Assembly: GCF_004101845.1 (NCBI RefSeq)
Contig: NZ_CP026116.1
Location: forward strand, 1,302,001 to 1,366,000
Reading direction: 5' to 3'
Length of the DNA stretch: 64,000 nucleotides
Source of the DNA: Latilactobacillus curvatus JCM 1096 = DSM 20019
GTDB lineage: Bacteria; Bacillota; Bacilli; Lactobacillales; Lactobacillaceae
Shown: piece by piece, positions 1 to 12,678 of the stretch
How positions within the stretch are numbered: position 1 is the first letter of the stretch
Layout: each line of letters starts with the position of its first letter
The notes under the pieces: model-generated
The model's input: only the letters and a program-made list of their open reading frames with translations
Database searches by the model: none
What the model was told of the DNA's origin: nothing
Program-made: the position numbers and the translations under genes

Positions 1-602
1 AATCGGCACAACAATCGCGCCTTGGTATTCAAGCCATTTTTAAAGATCGCCCATTCATCCTATTTGTTTTAATTCAAGGCCTCGTTTATGGGGCAATGTT
101 CTGTTATATTTCAGGTTCCAGTTTCATGCTTCAAAATGTCTTTAGTCTTTCTAAATCAACTTTCAGTCTAATCTACGGAATCAATGGGATTGGGATTATC
201 TTAATGGCTGAAATGTCCACCATTTTAATCCATTGGTTTGATGAATTACAACAATTAAAAATCGGCTTAATTGGTGGTTTAATCGGTGCCATCTGCGTCT
301 TAATTAGTGGCTTTGGCTCTAATCGTCTCTGGTTAGCTTTAATTGGTTTATTCCTAGTGGTCGCAACACTTGGTCTAATTAATGCCGTTGTCACCTCACT
401 GGCCTTACAACGCCAAGGACAACATGCAGGGATTGCTTCTTCAGTGCTTGGACTTGGTATGTATGTTTTCGGCATTTTTCTTTCCCCATTAGTTGGCGTG
501 ATGGGCAGTTATACCTATCTTCCATTAGCTGTTTTGATTTTACTTTGTGAGATTGGCGCATTAATCCTTTATCAACGTGTTATCCACATGGTTCGTCAAT
601 AA
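1..602 (+). CDS. Bcr/CflA-type multidrug MFS transporter, C-terminal part
   Basis: The reading frame is open from base 3 with no start, so the gene begins before the window. About 200 C-terminal residues remain. They form roughly five hydrophobic helices with short polar loops, as in the second half of a 12-helix major facilitator. The stretch GSSFMLQNVFSLSKSTFSLIYG and the following helices resemble the Bcr/CflA drug-resistance subfamily (proton-driven export across the cytoplasmic membrane). A strong terminator follows the stop codon. Substrate cannot be told; family call is good, subfamily moderate. Confidence 0.75.
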   Translation, partial: SAQQSRLGIQAIFKDRPFILFVLIQGLVYGAMFCYISGSSFMLQNVFSLSKSTFSLIYGINGIGIILMAEMSTILIHWFDELQQLKIGLIGGLIGAICVLISGFGSNRLWLALIGLFLVVATLGLINAVVTSLALQRQGQHAGIASSVLGLGMYVFGIFLSPLVGVMGSYTYLPLAVLILLCEIGALILYQRVIHMVRQ

Positions 603-608
603 TCATCT

Positions 609-640
609 CCCCCTTAGACAATAGCTAAGGGGGTTATTTT
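609..640 (+). terminator. Intrinsic terminator of the MFS transporter
   Basis: Nine-base-pair stem CCCCCTTAG/CTAAGGGGG (609-617 with 625-633) followed by a T-rich run, seven bases after the transporter stop codon. Confidence 0.85.
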
Positions 641-654
641 ATTTCTACTTATCA

Positions 655-689
655 AAAAAGACCCGCAACTCTCCAATGAAAGTTGCGGG
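655..689 (-). terminator. Intrinsic terminator of trxA
   Basis: Stem of CCCGCAACT (662-670) with AGTTGCGGG (681-689); on the minus strand it is followed by a run of six T (655-660). It lies just downstream of the thioredoxin stop codon. Confidence 0.85.
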
Positions 690-707
690 CTACTATTAAT
701 GCGCTGA

Positions 708-1031
708 TTACATTTCAGCGATTTTCTTATCTAAGTATCTTTTTAACTTCTCTTTTGGAAAAGCGCCAGTTACCTTTTCTGTCGCCTGACCATTTTTGAA
801 GATTAATAGGGTTGGAACGGATTGAATCGCATATTGTTCAGCTAACGCTGCTTGATCCTCTACATCAACGGTTCCTAAGCCAAACTGATCAGCTAATTGT
901 TCATGTAGTTCAGTAATCATCGGTGTCATAATCCGACAAGGTGCACACCAATCCGCCCAAAAGTCTAAAATCACTAACGGTTGTGTTTGAACAAAGCTTG
1001 CGATGTTCTGTTCTGTTACGGTTTGAATCAT
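708..1031 (-). CDS. trxA: Thioredoxin
   Basis: A 107-residue single-domain thioredoxin that reduces protein disulfides in the cytoplasm, recycled by thioredoxin reductase. The redox motif is WCAPC (residues 28-32), a variant of the usual WCGPC, with the cis-proline segment SVPTL near residue 72. The ATG at 1031 is chosen because GGGAGA lies nine bases upstream; an upstream in-frame ATG has no SD. It lies directly behind the rRNA operon terminator and has its own terminator. Because WCAPC differs from the canonical motif, it may be a secondary thioredoxin. Confidence 0.92.
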   Translation of the reverse strand: MIQTVTEQNIASFVQTQPLVILDFWADWCAPCRIMTPMITELHEQLADQFGLGTVDVEDQAALAEQYAIQSVPTLLIFKNGQATEKVTGAFPKEKLKRYLDKKIAEM

Positions 1032-1065
1032 GCTGATTTCTCCCAACTTATTATTTAATTACTAC

Positions 1066-1098
1066 AAAAAAGGTTGAACCTTTCGGCTCAACCTTTTT
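1066..1098 (-). terminator. Terminator of the rRNA operon
   Basis: Ten-base-pair hairpin with a GAAA tetraloop followed on the minus strand by six T, just after the 5S gene. The stem is AGGTTGAGCC/GGTTCAACCT with one G-T pair. Confidence 0.9.
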
Positions 1099-1104
1099 AT
1101 ATTT

Positions 1105-1221
1105 GCGCGGCAACGTCCTATCCTCGCAGGTAGTTTCCCACCAACTACTATCGGCGCTAAGAAGCTTAACTTCTGTGTTCGACATGGGAACAGGTGTATC
1201 CTTCTTGCTATCGCCACCACA
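1105..1221 (-). rRNA. rrf: 5S ribosomal RNA
   Basis: About 117 nt, recognised by TGTGGTGGCG at its 5' end, the central segment CCCATGTCGAACACAGAAGT and the complementary 3' end. It is last in the rRNA operon, 92 bases after 23S, and is followed directly by the operon terminator. No tRNA genes follow. Confidence 0.95.
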
Positions 1222-1313
1222 CTATTTTGTGCTTGCGCACTGAGAAGAACTTCGTTCTCTCAAAACTGCATAATAAGTAATATTTCATTTCAAAAGCCTA
1301 ACATTGCACCTTT

Positions 1314-6024
<4,711 letters not shown>

Positions 6025-6174
6025 GTTTGTAGCTCTTGTTTTGTTACTTAATTTATTTGCTAGCGAAATTGACTTTGCAAATATGTTTTGTGCCCCGAAG
6101 GGCGACCCTACACATTTGGTTTGTCGAAACTTTGTTCAGTTTTCAAAGATCTACTGTGTTGAAACAGCTTTTTA

Positions 6175-6203
6175 ATTATATCACACAACTTATCGTCTGT
6201 CAA
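6175..6203 (-). promoter_or_regulatory. rRNA operon promoter P2
   Basis: Perfect consensus TTGACA (6203-6198) and TATAAT (6180-6175) with a 17-base spacer, about 150 bases before mature 16S. Confidence 0.9.
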
Positions 6204-6363
6204 CAACTATTTTTAATTAATTATTACTTAGAAGTTATAGCTCCGTAAGCAACATATAATATATTATCACGATAAGGTTTAAATAACAAGCGTTTTTTAA
6301 AATCTTTTTTATTTCGTATCGCTGAGTCATCAACCATACGTCCCTCGTCGAGACAACTTTTAT

Positions 6364-6392
6364 ATATTACCAAGATTAACAGGCGCGGTCAA
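6364..6392 (-). promoter_or_regulatory. rRNA operon promoter P1
   Basis: TTGACC (6392-6387), 17 bases, TAATAT (6369-6364), with an A+T-rich run immediately upstream that could act as an UP element. With P2 it forms the tandem pair usual for rRNA operons. The 180 bases between the two promoters hold no gene. Confidence 0.75.
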
Positions 6393-6402
6393 GCTTTTTA
6401 TT

Positions 6403-6461
6403 AAAAAAGCTTTGAAAAGTTACCAGCAACGTTTCATCGTTACCAATAACCCTTCAAAGCT
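6403..6461 (-). terminator. Intrinsic terminator of the ABC-F gene
   Basis: A long stem pairs AGCTTTGAAGGGTTA (6461-6447) with TAACTTTTCAAAGCT (6422-6408), with a second AACG/CGTT hairpin inside, then six T. It insulates the ABC-F gene from the rRNA promoters about 15 bases further on. Confidence 0.85.
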
Positions 6462-6472
6462 CTACGGTATCC

Positions 6473-8017
6473 CTATTGTTTAATGAGTGATTCAACATCC
6501 AAAATCTTATCAATCCAGTCACCTTGATAGAAGTCTTCTTCATGAGTAACAAGGAGTACGCCACCCTCGAAGGCTTGGATTGCTTTTCGTAGTGCATTCT
6601 TCGTATCATCATCTAAATGGTTCGTTGGTTCATCTAATAGAAGAAAGTTGCTTGATGTTAATAGTAGTTCGGCAATCTTCACCTTCGATTGTTCGCCACC
6701 ACTAAGTTGTTTCAAAGGCTTCATCGCTTCTTCGGCAGTTAAACCAGTCCGCGATAAAACTTGGCGTAGTTCCTTTTGTTTCTGATCAGGGTATTCGCCT
6801 TGTAGATACTGTAATGGCGTTACCATATTATTCGGCCACTTCAAGTCTTGTTTAAAGTAACCAAACTTCACCGTACTGGCAATCTCAAAGTCCCCATCGA
6901 TTGCTGGAATTTCTTTAATGATCGTTTTAATCAACGTTGATTTCCCAATCCCATTAAAACCTTTCAAGACCACCTTCTGATCACGACCAATTGAAAAGTT
7001 CAACGCTGGTAGTAACGCGCGATCGTAACCAATCTCCAAATCATTAGTCGTCAATAGAATCTGACTGGCCGTTGCATGATATGGAAAGCGGAAGTTAGCC
7101 TTCACGCGATTACTTGGTGGCGTCAAAATATCCATATGTGCCAATTGTTTCTCACGACTCTTGGCAATTGTCGAACGGGAGCCAGCTTTATACTTGCGGA
7201 TATAAGCTTTCGTTTTTTCAATCTTCCTTTGTTGGTTCTCATAGGCCTTTAAATAACTAGCCTTATTCTCTTCCTTTTGCCGAAAGGCTTGTTGTAGTGT
7301 GCCGGTATACTTCGTAATCTTACCGAATTCGATATCGGCGATACAGGTTGTCACCCGTTCCAAAAAGTCATAATCATGGGAGATTGTGATAAAGGCGCCT
7401 TCGAAATGATTGAGATAATCACTCAGCCAATCAATGTGGTTCGTGTCCAAATAGTTCGTTGGTTCATCCAGTAATAACATATCGGGTTCTTCTAATAGTA
7501 GTTTCGCTAAAATAATCTTCGAACGTTGCCCCCCACTTAGTTGTGATACATCATGATCCATCCCTAATGCATCAATCCCCAAGCCAGTGGCGACTTGCAT
7601 AACGCGTGTATCAATATCATAGAAGCTTTTTGCCTCTAATAGTTCTTGAATCGCACCCGCTTTTTCGAGCAATTGGTCATCAAGGCTCTCTGCGTAGTCC
7701 GCATAATATTGACTCATTAATTTTTCTTTCTTATATAAATCCGCAAAAGCCGTCTTCAAAAATTCAAAGATCGATAATCCTGGTGCTAACTTCGCATACT
7801 GATCGAGATAACCAATCTTCAAATTCTTTTGCCACGTCACTTTTCCTTCATCCGGAAGAATGACGCCCGTGAGGATATTGATTAACGTACTCTTACCCAC
7901 CCCGTTTTGGCCGGTAATCCCCATATGTTCGCCTTTATTCACTTGAAACCCGGCGTCGTCATAAAGTTGTTTATCTAAAAACTGTTGTGTTAGGCCTTCG
8001 ACTTTTAAAATACTCAT
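6473..8017 (-). CDS. ABC-F family ribosome-associated ATPase
   Basis: A 514-residue protein with two ABC ATPase domains and no membrane segments. Walker A motifs are at residues 37-45 (GQNGVGKST) and about 353-361. Signature LSGGQ is at 160-164 and LSGGE at about 438-442. DEPTN/LD Walker B segments are at 184-191 and about 462-469. The charged helical linker between domains (about 240-310) is the ABC-F P-site tRNA interaction motif. Such proteins act on the ribosomal E site as translation factors or protect against ribosome-targeting antibiotics. The ATG at 8017 has AGGA upstream; an earlier ATG lies in the attenuator tail. The leader peptide and terminator in its 5' leader favour an antibiotic-inducible role. 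Exact subfamily not assigned. Confidence 0.92.
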   Translation of the reverse strand: MSILKVEGLTQQFLDKQLYDDAGFQVNKGEHMGITGQNGVGKSTLINILTGVILPDEGKVTWQKNLKIGYLDQYAKLAPGLSIFEFLKTAFADLYKKEKLMSQYYADYAESLDDQLLEKAGAIQELLEAKSFYDIDTRVMQVATGLGIDALGMDHDVSQLSGGQRSKIILAKLLLEEPDMLLLDEPTNYLDTNHIDWLSDYLNHFEGAFITISHDYDFLERVTTCIADIEFGKITKYTGTLQQAFRQKEENKASYLKAYENQQRKIEKTKAYIRKYKAGSRSTIAKSREKQLAHMDILTPPSNRVKANFRFPYHATASQILLTTNDLEIGYDRALLPALNFSIGRDQKVVLKGFNGIGKSTLIKTIIKEIPAIDGDFEIASTVKFGYFKQDLKWPNNMVTPLQYLQGEYPDQKQKELRQVLSRTGLTAEEAMKPLKQLSGGEQSKVKIAELLLTSSNFLLLDEPTNHLDDDTKNALRKAIQAFEGGVLLVTHEEDFYQGDWIDKILDVESLIKQ

Positions 8018-8044
8018 TGTTTTATTCCTACTTTCTTTCCAAAT

Positions 8045-8074
8045 AAAAAACAGGGGCAGCATCCGCTACCCCTG
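8045..8074 (-). terminator. Attenuator in the ABC-F leader
   Basis: Ten-base-pair hairpin CAGGGGTAGC/GCTGCCCCTG with loop GGAT (8074-8051), then TTTTTT. It lies in the 5' leader, 28 bases before the ABC-F start and in the same direction, so it would stop transcription before the gene. An upstream GGGTAG (about 8124-8119) could pair with CTGCCC of its 3' arm as an antiterminator. Confidence 0.85.
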
Positions 8075-8177
8075 TCATGATTACAATCATTGACTATCGA
8101 CCACTCCATCCATAGTCACTACCCAAATAAACCACTGTCACCAGTCGTTAAATCCAGTAATGTCCTATAGATGACTT

Positions 8178-8261
8178 TTAATCAATATTAGGCTCTGCAC
8201 GATGCGTCATCTTCAAATATACAGAGCGAAGCTTCATAATTAATGGTCGTTCAATTAACAT
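8178..8261 (-). CDS. Putative 27-residue leader peptide of the ABC-F gene
   Basis: ATG at 8261 is preceded at nine bases by GAAGGG. The peptide starts MLIERPLIMK and ends HRAEPNID. It lies between a promoter and the attenuator. GCTCTG and CAGAGC within the reading frame can pair, so a stalled ribosome could change the fold. This is the layout of ribosome-mediated attenuation known for antibiotic-responsive ABC-F genes. Existence is inferred from position, SD and reading frame only. Confidence 0.7.
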   Translation of the reverse strand: MLIERPLIMKLRSVYLKMTHRAEPNID

Positions 8262-8290
8262 GTAATCGTACCCTTCAATAAGTTAGTCCT

Positions 8291-8319
8291 ATCCTAACAT
8301 AGAACAATCGTTCATGCAA
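8291..8319 (-). promoter_or_regulatory. Promoter of the ABC-F leader transcript
   Basis: TTGCAT (8319-8314), 17 bases, TAGGAT (8296-8291), just after the stop codon of the preceding gene and 30 bases before the leader peptide start. Confidence 0.65.
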
Positions 8320-8324
8320 AAGCC

Positions 8325-8675
8325 TTAGCTAACCCGTGCACGCAACTTCGCTAACAGCTGTGCGCGTTTGCGCCGAGAAATGATTAGACGCAATTCACCG
8401 CGGACAATTGGATAATCCTTAGCCCTACCATGCATCATTGTCGCTAAGTCTTGGCTTGTTAATCCTTGATTAGCCACTTCAATTTTGATCATTTCTGCTA
8501 AATACGTACTATAGAATGCATTAAACCCGACATATAAGCCTAGTACTGCACTGATTAGAATCGCAAGCCATAAATTGAAATTCAAAATCGTCTTTAAAAC
8601 TAACATGCCACAAATAAACGCAATGACCGTGGCCACTATTCCTAATATGATTGTATGTCTTGGGGCGTCTTTCAT
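8325..8675 (-). CDS. Small membrane protein of unknown function
   Basis: A 116-residue protein not recognised. Two adjacent hydrophobic segments (about residues 6-27 and 33-52) are followed by a roughly 60-residue tail ending in a basic stretch, LIISRRKRAQLLAKLRARV. This is consistent with two membrane helices and a cytoplasmic domain. ATG at 8675 is chosen for AAGGTGG five bases upstream; the frame is open for 14 more codons. It precedes the ABC-F leader promoter on the same strand and may be cotranscribed through it. Confidence 0.65.
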   Translation of the reverse strand: MKDAPRHTIILGIVATVIAFICGMLVLKTILNFNLWLAILISAVLGLYVGFNAFYSTYLAEMIKIEVANQGLTSQDLATMMHGRAKDYPIVRGELRLIISRRKRAQLLAKLRARVS

Positions 8676-8833
8676 CTGCTCCACCTTCTTAATAATGATT
8701 AATCGTTTACATTTCATTTATATTATACCTAATTTTAGCCGCGATAAGCAGTAAAATCACTTAATTCTTCAAATTAAAAACCGCTAACGTCAAGCGAGAC
8801 AGTCAACCACGTTTACTAGAATGGGAGGCTATG

Positions 8834-8862
8834 TATTGTAAAAATTGTGTATATATTGTAAA
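8834..8862. promoter_or_regulatory. Direct repeats upstream of the anion permease gene
   Basis: TATTGTAAA occurs at 8834-8842 and 8854-8862, exactly 20 bases apart (two helical turns), within an A+T-rich stretch about 90 bases before the permease start. It could be a regulator binding site; nothing else is seen in the 8718-8953 gap except weak promoter-like hexamers. Confidence 0.35.
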
Positions 8863-8953
8863 TTTTTCTGTTTTTATCCCCGTAAACAGTCTAGAATTGT
8901 AGTAGTGCTTTTTTGAATAATATAACTATATTAAGAAGGATAATTGAATCTAT

Positions 8954-10063
8954 ATGAAAAACATTGCTTTGAACATCCGAGATTTTTTCTTAGATGACAA
9001 ACTACTCTTAGCCGCTGCCATCGCAGCCATTGTCACCTCATTTTTCAACCGCCCACAACTTAGTTACGTTAATTTCCACGTGATCGTTAGCGTCTTTTGT
9101 ATTATGACGCTCGTTCAAGTTTATCAACGGCTCCACGTGCTTGATTACTTCGCTCGCGAATTAATTATCAAAAGCCGTTCCAAACGAGCCTTGATGCAGA
9201 TGTTATTAGCACTAACGTTTGTCGGCGCGATGTTCTTAACCAACGATATGACGGTATTAACGTTCGTCCCATTATTCATCTTAATTGCGCGTCAACTTGA
9301 ATTTTCACCAATCTTACCGGTGACGCTCATCACGATTTCGGCTAACCTCGGTTCTTCATTAACACCGTTTGGGAGCCCGCATAATATTTTTCTTGTTTCG
9401 TTTTACCATATGACGATTCGCCATTTCTTCGAATATTCAATTTCCGTCTTGATTGTCAGCGTCATTATGTTGGCAGCAACGACCTTCCTCTTCCCAAAAG
9501 AACCCATCAAACTTCACGGGTTACATCCCGTTGAAGTTGAAAAAGGGCCACTGTGGTATTTCGTTCCATTAACGGTTGTCGTTTTCCTCGCAGTGTTCTC
9601 ATTAATTCCATTATGGGTGACACCAATTCTAGTGATTATCGCGATTCTAGCGTTTGATCCTAAGTTATTCAAAACAGTCGATTACGGCTTATTACTCACA
9701 TTCTTCTGTTTCTTCATCGCTGTTGGGAATTTAAGTCACATCCCAACGATTGCCACATTCATGCGATCAATTGTCGGAACAGCAAAACAAACTTACATCA
9801 CCGGGATTATCAGTTGTCAATTGATTGCAAATGTCCCAACTGAAATTTTACTTTCAAGCTTCACTAACCACAGCCACGCAATGTTCTTAGCCATCAATAT
9901 CGGTGGGGTCGGCACAATGTTTGCCTCACTTGCAAACTTGATTGCTTACAAACGATTTAAGAAAGGCTGGGGCAAAGACCTTGGTAAGTTCCTTGTCGTT
10001 TTCACTGGCATGAACTTCTTATTCTTAATCATTTTAGGGGTATTCGGCTATTTTCTCATCTAA
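8954..10063 (+). CDS. SLC13/ArsB-like anion or cation permease
   Basis: A 369-residue integral membrane protein with about ten hydrophobic helices. The half containing FLTNDMTVLTFVPL, then SANLGSSLTPFGSPHNIFL, is typical of the ion transporter superfamily (citrate/SLC13, ArsB, NhaD), where such N- and S-rich hairpin turns bind substrate and sodium. It resembles YbiR-type proteins. Substrate is unknown; it could be a dicarboxylate or other anion carrier. AGGA lies about 13 bases before the ATG, a long spacing. It stands alone between a promoter-bearing gap and its terminator. Confidence 0.8.
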   Translation: MKNIALNIRDFFLDDKLLLAAAIAAIVTSFFNRPQLSYVNFHVIVSVFCIMTLVQVYQRLHVLDYFARELIIKSRSKRALMQMLLALTFVGAMFLTNDMTVLTFVPLFILIARQLEFSPILPVTLITISANLGSSLTPFGSPHNIFLVSFYHMTIRHFFEYSISVLIVSVIMLAATTFLFPKEPIKLHGLHPVEVEKGPLWYFVPLTVVVFLAVFSLIPLWVTPILVIIAILAFDPKLFKTVDYGLLLTFFCFFIAVGNLSHIPTIATFMRSIVGTAKQTYITGIISCQLIANVPTEILLSSFTNHSHAMFLAINIGGVGTMFASLANLIAYKRFKKGWGKDLGKFLVVFTGMNFLFLIILGVFGYFLI

Positions 10064-10070
10064 TTCTTAA

Positions 10071-10110
10071 AAACAGGGCAACTATCTTTACGATAGTTGC
10101 CCTGTTTTTT
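10071..10110 (+). terminator. Intrinsic terminator of the permease gene
   Basis: Fifteen-base stem AACAGGGCAACTATC/GATAGTTGCCCTGTT with a five-base loop and a run of T. Confidence 0.92.
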
Positions 10111-10278
10111 GTCATTTTAACAGTAATCGTCATGATAGCATTCCCATTCGCGTCTTACTGCCGATCAACGCCATCGTGACGCCCTTTAATTAAGCTCCTA
10201 AATTTTACAAACATATGACTAACATGACAAATTACCCCATTTCTGTAAAGAAACTGCTATTTAATTGACATGCAGCAT

Positions 10279-10314
10279 TGATATACTCTCCTAGTTCCAA
10301 AACTTACCTAGGAG
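10279..10314 (+). promoter_or_regulatory. Extended -10 promoter and SD-containing inverted repeat
   Basis: TGATATACT (10279-10287) fits an extended -10 element. The inverted repeat CTCCTAG (10288-10294) and CTAGGAG (10308-10314) follows, and its right arm is the SD of the next gene. Depending on the true transcript start it could be an RNA hairpin hiding the SD or a DNA operator at +1. The 200 bases before it (10111-10278) hold nothing recognisable. Confidence 0.5.
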
Positions 10315-10323
10315 TGACGCTTT

Positions 10324-10947
10324 ATTATCAAAAACAAACCATTCTTGTTAGCTATCGGCCTTATATTGCTGATGCTAATTACAACGAATATCGCGCGTGC
10401 CGCATTTACCAATGAAGCAGCACCAGAAACGAACCACCCTGTCCAAAAGCTGATGTCATCTAAAGCCATTGAACAATTCACGGGGCAACCTGCCCAAGCA
10501 ACTGAAACGTCACTGGTCAAACACGCAACTGTTCTACCAACAGACAAACCCGTTAGCTGTCCGATTCATCCAGATCCTGATTCCGCAGAAATTAAGGAAC
10601 CAACGCCCGCCCCTGAGCCAGAACCAGTTGCGGCCCCAGCACCTGCCGAACCAACCTTAATTGACAAAGGGACATTCAAATTAACCTTTTACGATCCCGC
10701 GGTTCTTGGTGCAACAAGCATGCCCGGCGGAATGTATGCTGGGGTTGCTGCGCACTTAGGCGTTATCCCCCGCGGCTCACAAATCAAGATCACATTAAGT
10801 ACCGGTGAAGTGTGGTACCGTGTTGTCAACGACACCGGAACATTTGCCGCTTCTAACTCACAACAATTAGACGTCGCAATGCCAAATTGTGACATCCCCT
10901 CTGCCGGTGTCTTAAATGCCAACGTGCAGATTGTCCAACCTGCTTAA
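10324..10947 (+). CDS. Secreted 3D-domain protein, apparent ATT start
   Basis: A 207-residue exported protein. A basic N-terminus (KNK) and hydrophobic helix ending ARA-AF form a signal peptide. An Ala/Pro/Glu-rich linker (about residues 30-110) and a C-terminal 3D-like fold (about 115-205) follow, the latter with IPRGSQIKI, VNDTG and QLDVAMP. 3D domains occur in resuscitation factors and lytic transglycosylases acting on peptidoglycan. The first of the three family aspartates appears to be replaced (VAAHLG where VAVDP is usual). AGGAG is nine bases before ATT at 10324, an in-frame stop precedes, and the first canonical start (TTG 10345) is 30 bases from the SD and would remove the positive charges of the signal peptide. 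Start is therefore uncertain. Confidence 0.8.
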   Translation: MIKNKPFLLAIGLILLMLITTNIARAAFTNEAAPETNHPVQKLMSSKAIEQFTGQPAQATETSLVKHATVLPTDKPVSCPIHPDPDSAEIKEPTPAPEPEPVAAPAPAEPTLIDKGTFKLTFYDPAVLGATSMPGGMYAGVAAHLGVIPRGSQIKITLSTGEVWYRVVNDTGTFAASNSQQLDVAMPNCDIPSAGVLNANVQIVQPA

Positions 10948-10950
10948 TTC

Positions 10951-10996
10951 AAAAAAAGCCAACCATTCAGATATTACCTGGATGATTGGCTTTTTT
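10951..10996. terminator. Bidirectional terminator between convergent genes
   Basis: AAAAAAGCCAACCATTCAG pairs with CTGGATGATTGGCTTTTTT, serving both the 3D-domain gene and the opposing acetyltransferase gene. Confidence 0.9.
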
Positions 10997-11006
10997 GATG
11001 TTCAAT

Positions 11007-12185
11007 TTAGAAATAATCCCATAACATCGGTTTCGTATGACTAAACGCAGCACTGAGTTGAGCGATTTGCTGCGGTGTCCCTTGCACATGCCCAAAGTGT
11101 GCTTGACTCTCAAGTGTGCGATACCCCAACATCGCCTTAGTTAGATTTTGAATCGTAACGGTGATGTCTGCGGTCCCCGTTGCTAATTTTGTCACAGCAG
11201 CTTGTCCTGCATGAATACTTAACTGCCATAAGCCGGCATTTTCAGGTAAGAAATCATCTTGAACCGCAATCGTTACCGCAGATAGTTCCGCTACTTGATA
11301 GGCATAACGCGCGAAGAAATCAGCTAGTGACACAATCCGTGCCATCATATAAGGGACGGTTGTCGTCTTTACGATTGTGGGATCAGGCAATAAATCAGCT
11401 AGCGACTCAGTCAGTGCACTCTCATACTGAATTATCGCATAAGCTGACTGATGCTTAAGAATAAAGCTCAATAGCTGTTCTTGACTTGCAACTGTCGAGG
11501 TCATCAGTTCTTGAATCACAAACGTCTCTGGTTGGCGCGTATAAATCATATACCCCGCGACCCGTCCTGTATCTTCTCGATAGACCGCCACTTCCCAATC
11601 ACTATGCTTCATAACATCATATTGCCACCACCAATCAGTCCGCTGCACACCACCGACTTGATTGTCCGGATGCTGATTGAAGAACGCATCAATCAACGGC
11701 ACCGCTTGCGCCAATGTCATCCGTACTACTTGTCCTGCACTCGGTGCAAATTTCAATCGTGGTAAGTCAGCCGTTTGAATTTCAAAGTGCGTCCGATCAA
11801 AAGTTTGTTCATAGCCAAACCGACGATAGAAGCCGTATGAAAATGGCGCGAGATACGAAAGCGTCACACCTTCTGCACGCATGTGTTCAAACGCGAGTTG
11901 CATCAATGCTGCAATCCCACCTTTGCCCGCAAACTCGGGGTAACTCGCGACATAACCAATGCCACTCATCTTAAAGGTTTGCCCATTGAGCCGTACGTCA
12001 AACGGCGTCGCTAATAAGCCACTTGCCAACCGGCCGTCATCAAAAACGCCAAACCCTGCACTATGTGTATACAACTGTTTGAAGAATTCTTGGCGCTTAG
12101 CACTATCCGGTTTATTAAACGCATATTGTGCTAATTCATAAAATGCTGGTTCATCTGTTTCAATTAACTTTCTTTTTTCAACCAC
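11007..12185 (-). CDS. Eis-like GNAT N-acetyltransferase
   Basis: A 392-residue protein with an N-terminal GNAT domain. The acetyl-CoA binding loop is near residues 78-100 (VASYPEFAGKGGIAALM). A second degenerate GNAT region and a C-terminal SCP2-like sterol-carrier domain (about 290-390, ending TKPMLWDYF) follow, as in the Eis family. Eis proteins acetylate amines such as aminoglycosides and lysines in the cytoplasm; the substrate here is unknown. Start is GTG at 12185, with AGGAGGA about nine bases upstream. Confidence 0.85.
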   Translation of the reverse strand: MVEKRKLIETDEPAFYELAQYAFNKPDSAKRQEFFKQLYTHSAGFGVFDDGRLASGLLATPFDVRLNGQTFKMSGIGYVASYPEFAGKGGIAALMQLAFEHMRAEGVTLSYLAPFSYGFYRRFGYEQTFDRTHFEIQTADLPRLKFAPSAGQVVRMTLAQAVPLIDAFFNQHPDNQVGGVQRTDWWWQYDVMKHSDWEVAVYREDTGRVAGYMIYTRQPETFVIQELMTSTVASQEQLLSFILKHQSAYAIIQYESALTESLADLLPDPTIVKTTTVPYMMARIVSLADFFARYAYQVAELSAVTIAVQDDFLPENAGLWQLSIHAGQAAVTKLATGTADITVTIQNLTKAMLGYRTLESQAHFGHVQGTPQQIAQLSAAFSHTKPMLWDYF

Positions 12186-12280
12186 TGCACATTCCTCCTG
12201 CCATCACTTATCTTTCACTATAAGTGAGCGAGCAACAAGATGCAAGCGCCACCTTTGTGATTAGACCGCTTTTTGCGCAT

Positions 12281-12318
12281 AAAAAAAACGACCTTTTCTT
12301 GGGAGTGGTCGTTTTTTT
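12281..12318 (-). terminator. Terminator after the 69-residue protein gene
   Basis: AAAACGACC (from 12284) pairs with GGTCGTTTT, flanked by A and T runs on both sides, so it may work in both directions. Confidence 0.8.
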
Positions 12319-12347
12319 ATAGGGAGAAATCTATGGGTATTAGGGAG

Positions 12348-12557
12348 TTATTTCGTTAACGAAATTGCACGAAGTTGTTGTGAATTCACTAGAATTCGTT
12401 GCATCAACTCGTGAACCGTAAAACGATCAGTTGGTGCATAGTTCAAGATTAAGATATGCACAGTTTCTTCACATTTCTCAATGACCTTACCGATATACGT
12501 CGCAGACATAATTTCGTTTGATTGGCCGCGAACTAAATCACCTACTTGAATCGCCAT
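12348..12557 (-). CDS. Small conserved-type protein, DUF2187-like
   Basis: A 69-residue soluble protein starting MAIQVGDLVRG, with a short beta-rich barrel pattern (VGDLVRG, YIGKVIEK, VHILIL) like DUF2187 proteins; function unknown. GAGGTGA lies seven bases before the ATG. It is a single-gene unit with its own terminator. Confidence 0.6.
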   Translation of the reverse strand: MAIQVGDLVRGQSNEIMSATYIGKVIEKCEETVHILILNYAPTDRFTVHELMQRILVNSQQLRAISLTK

Positions 12558-12678
12558 GTCCAGTTCACCTCGTTAATTTATTTAACCATGACCTCATTAT
12601 AACGAAACCGCTTTATAAAATCAACTATTTACTTATCGTCATAATTAGTAGATGCTTGTGATTGGTTAAGCAGATTGC

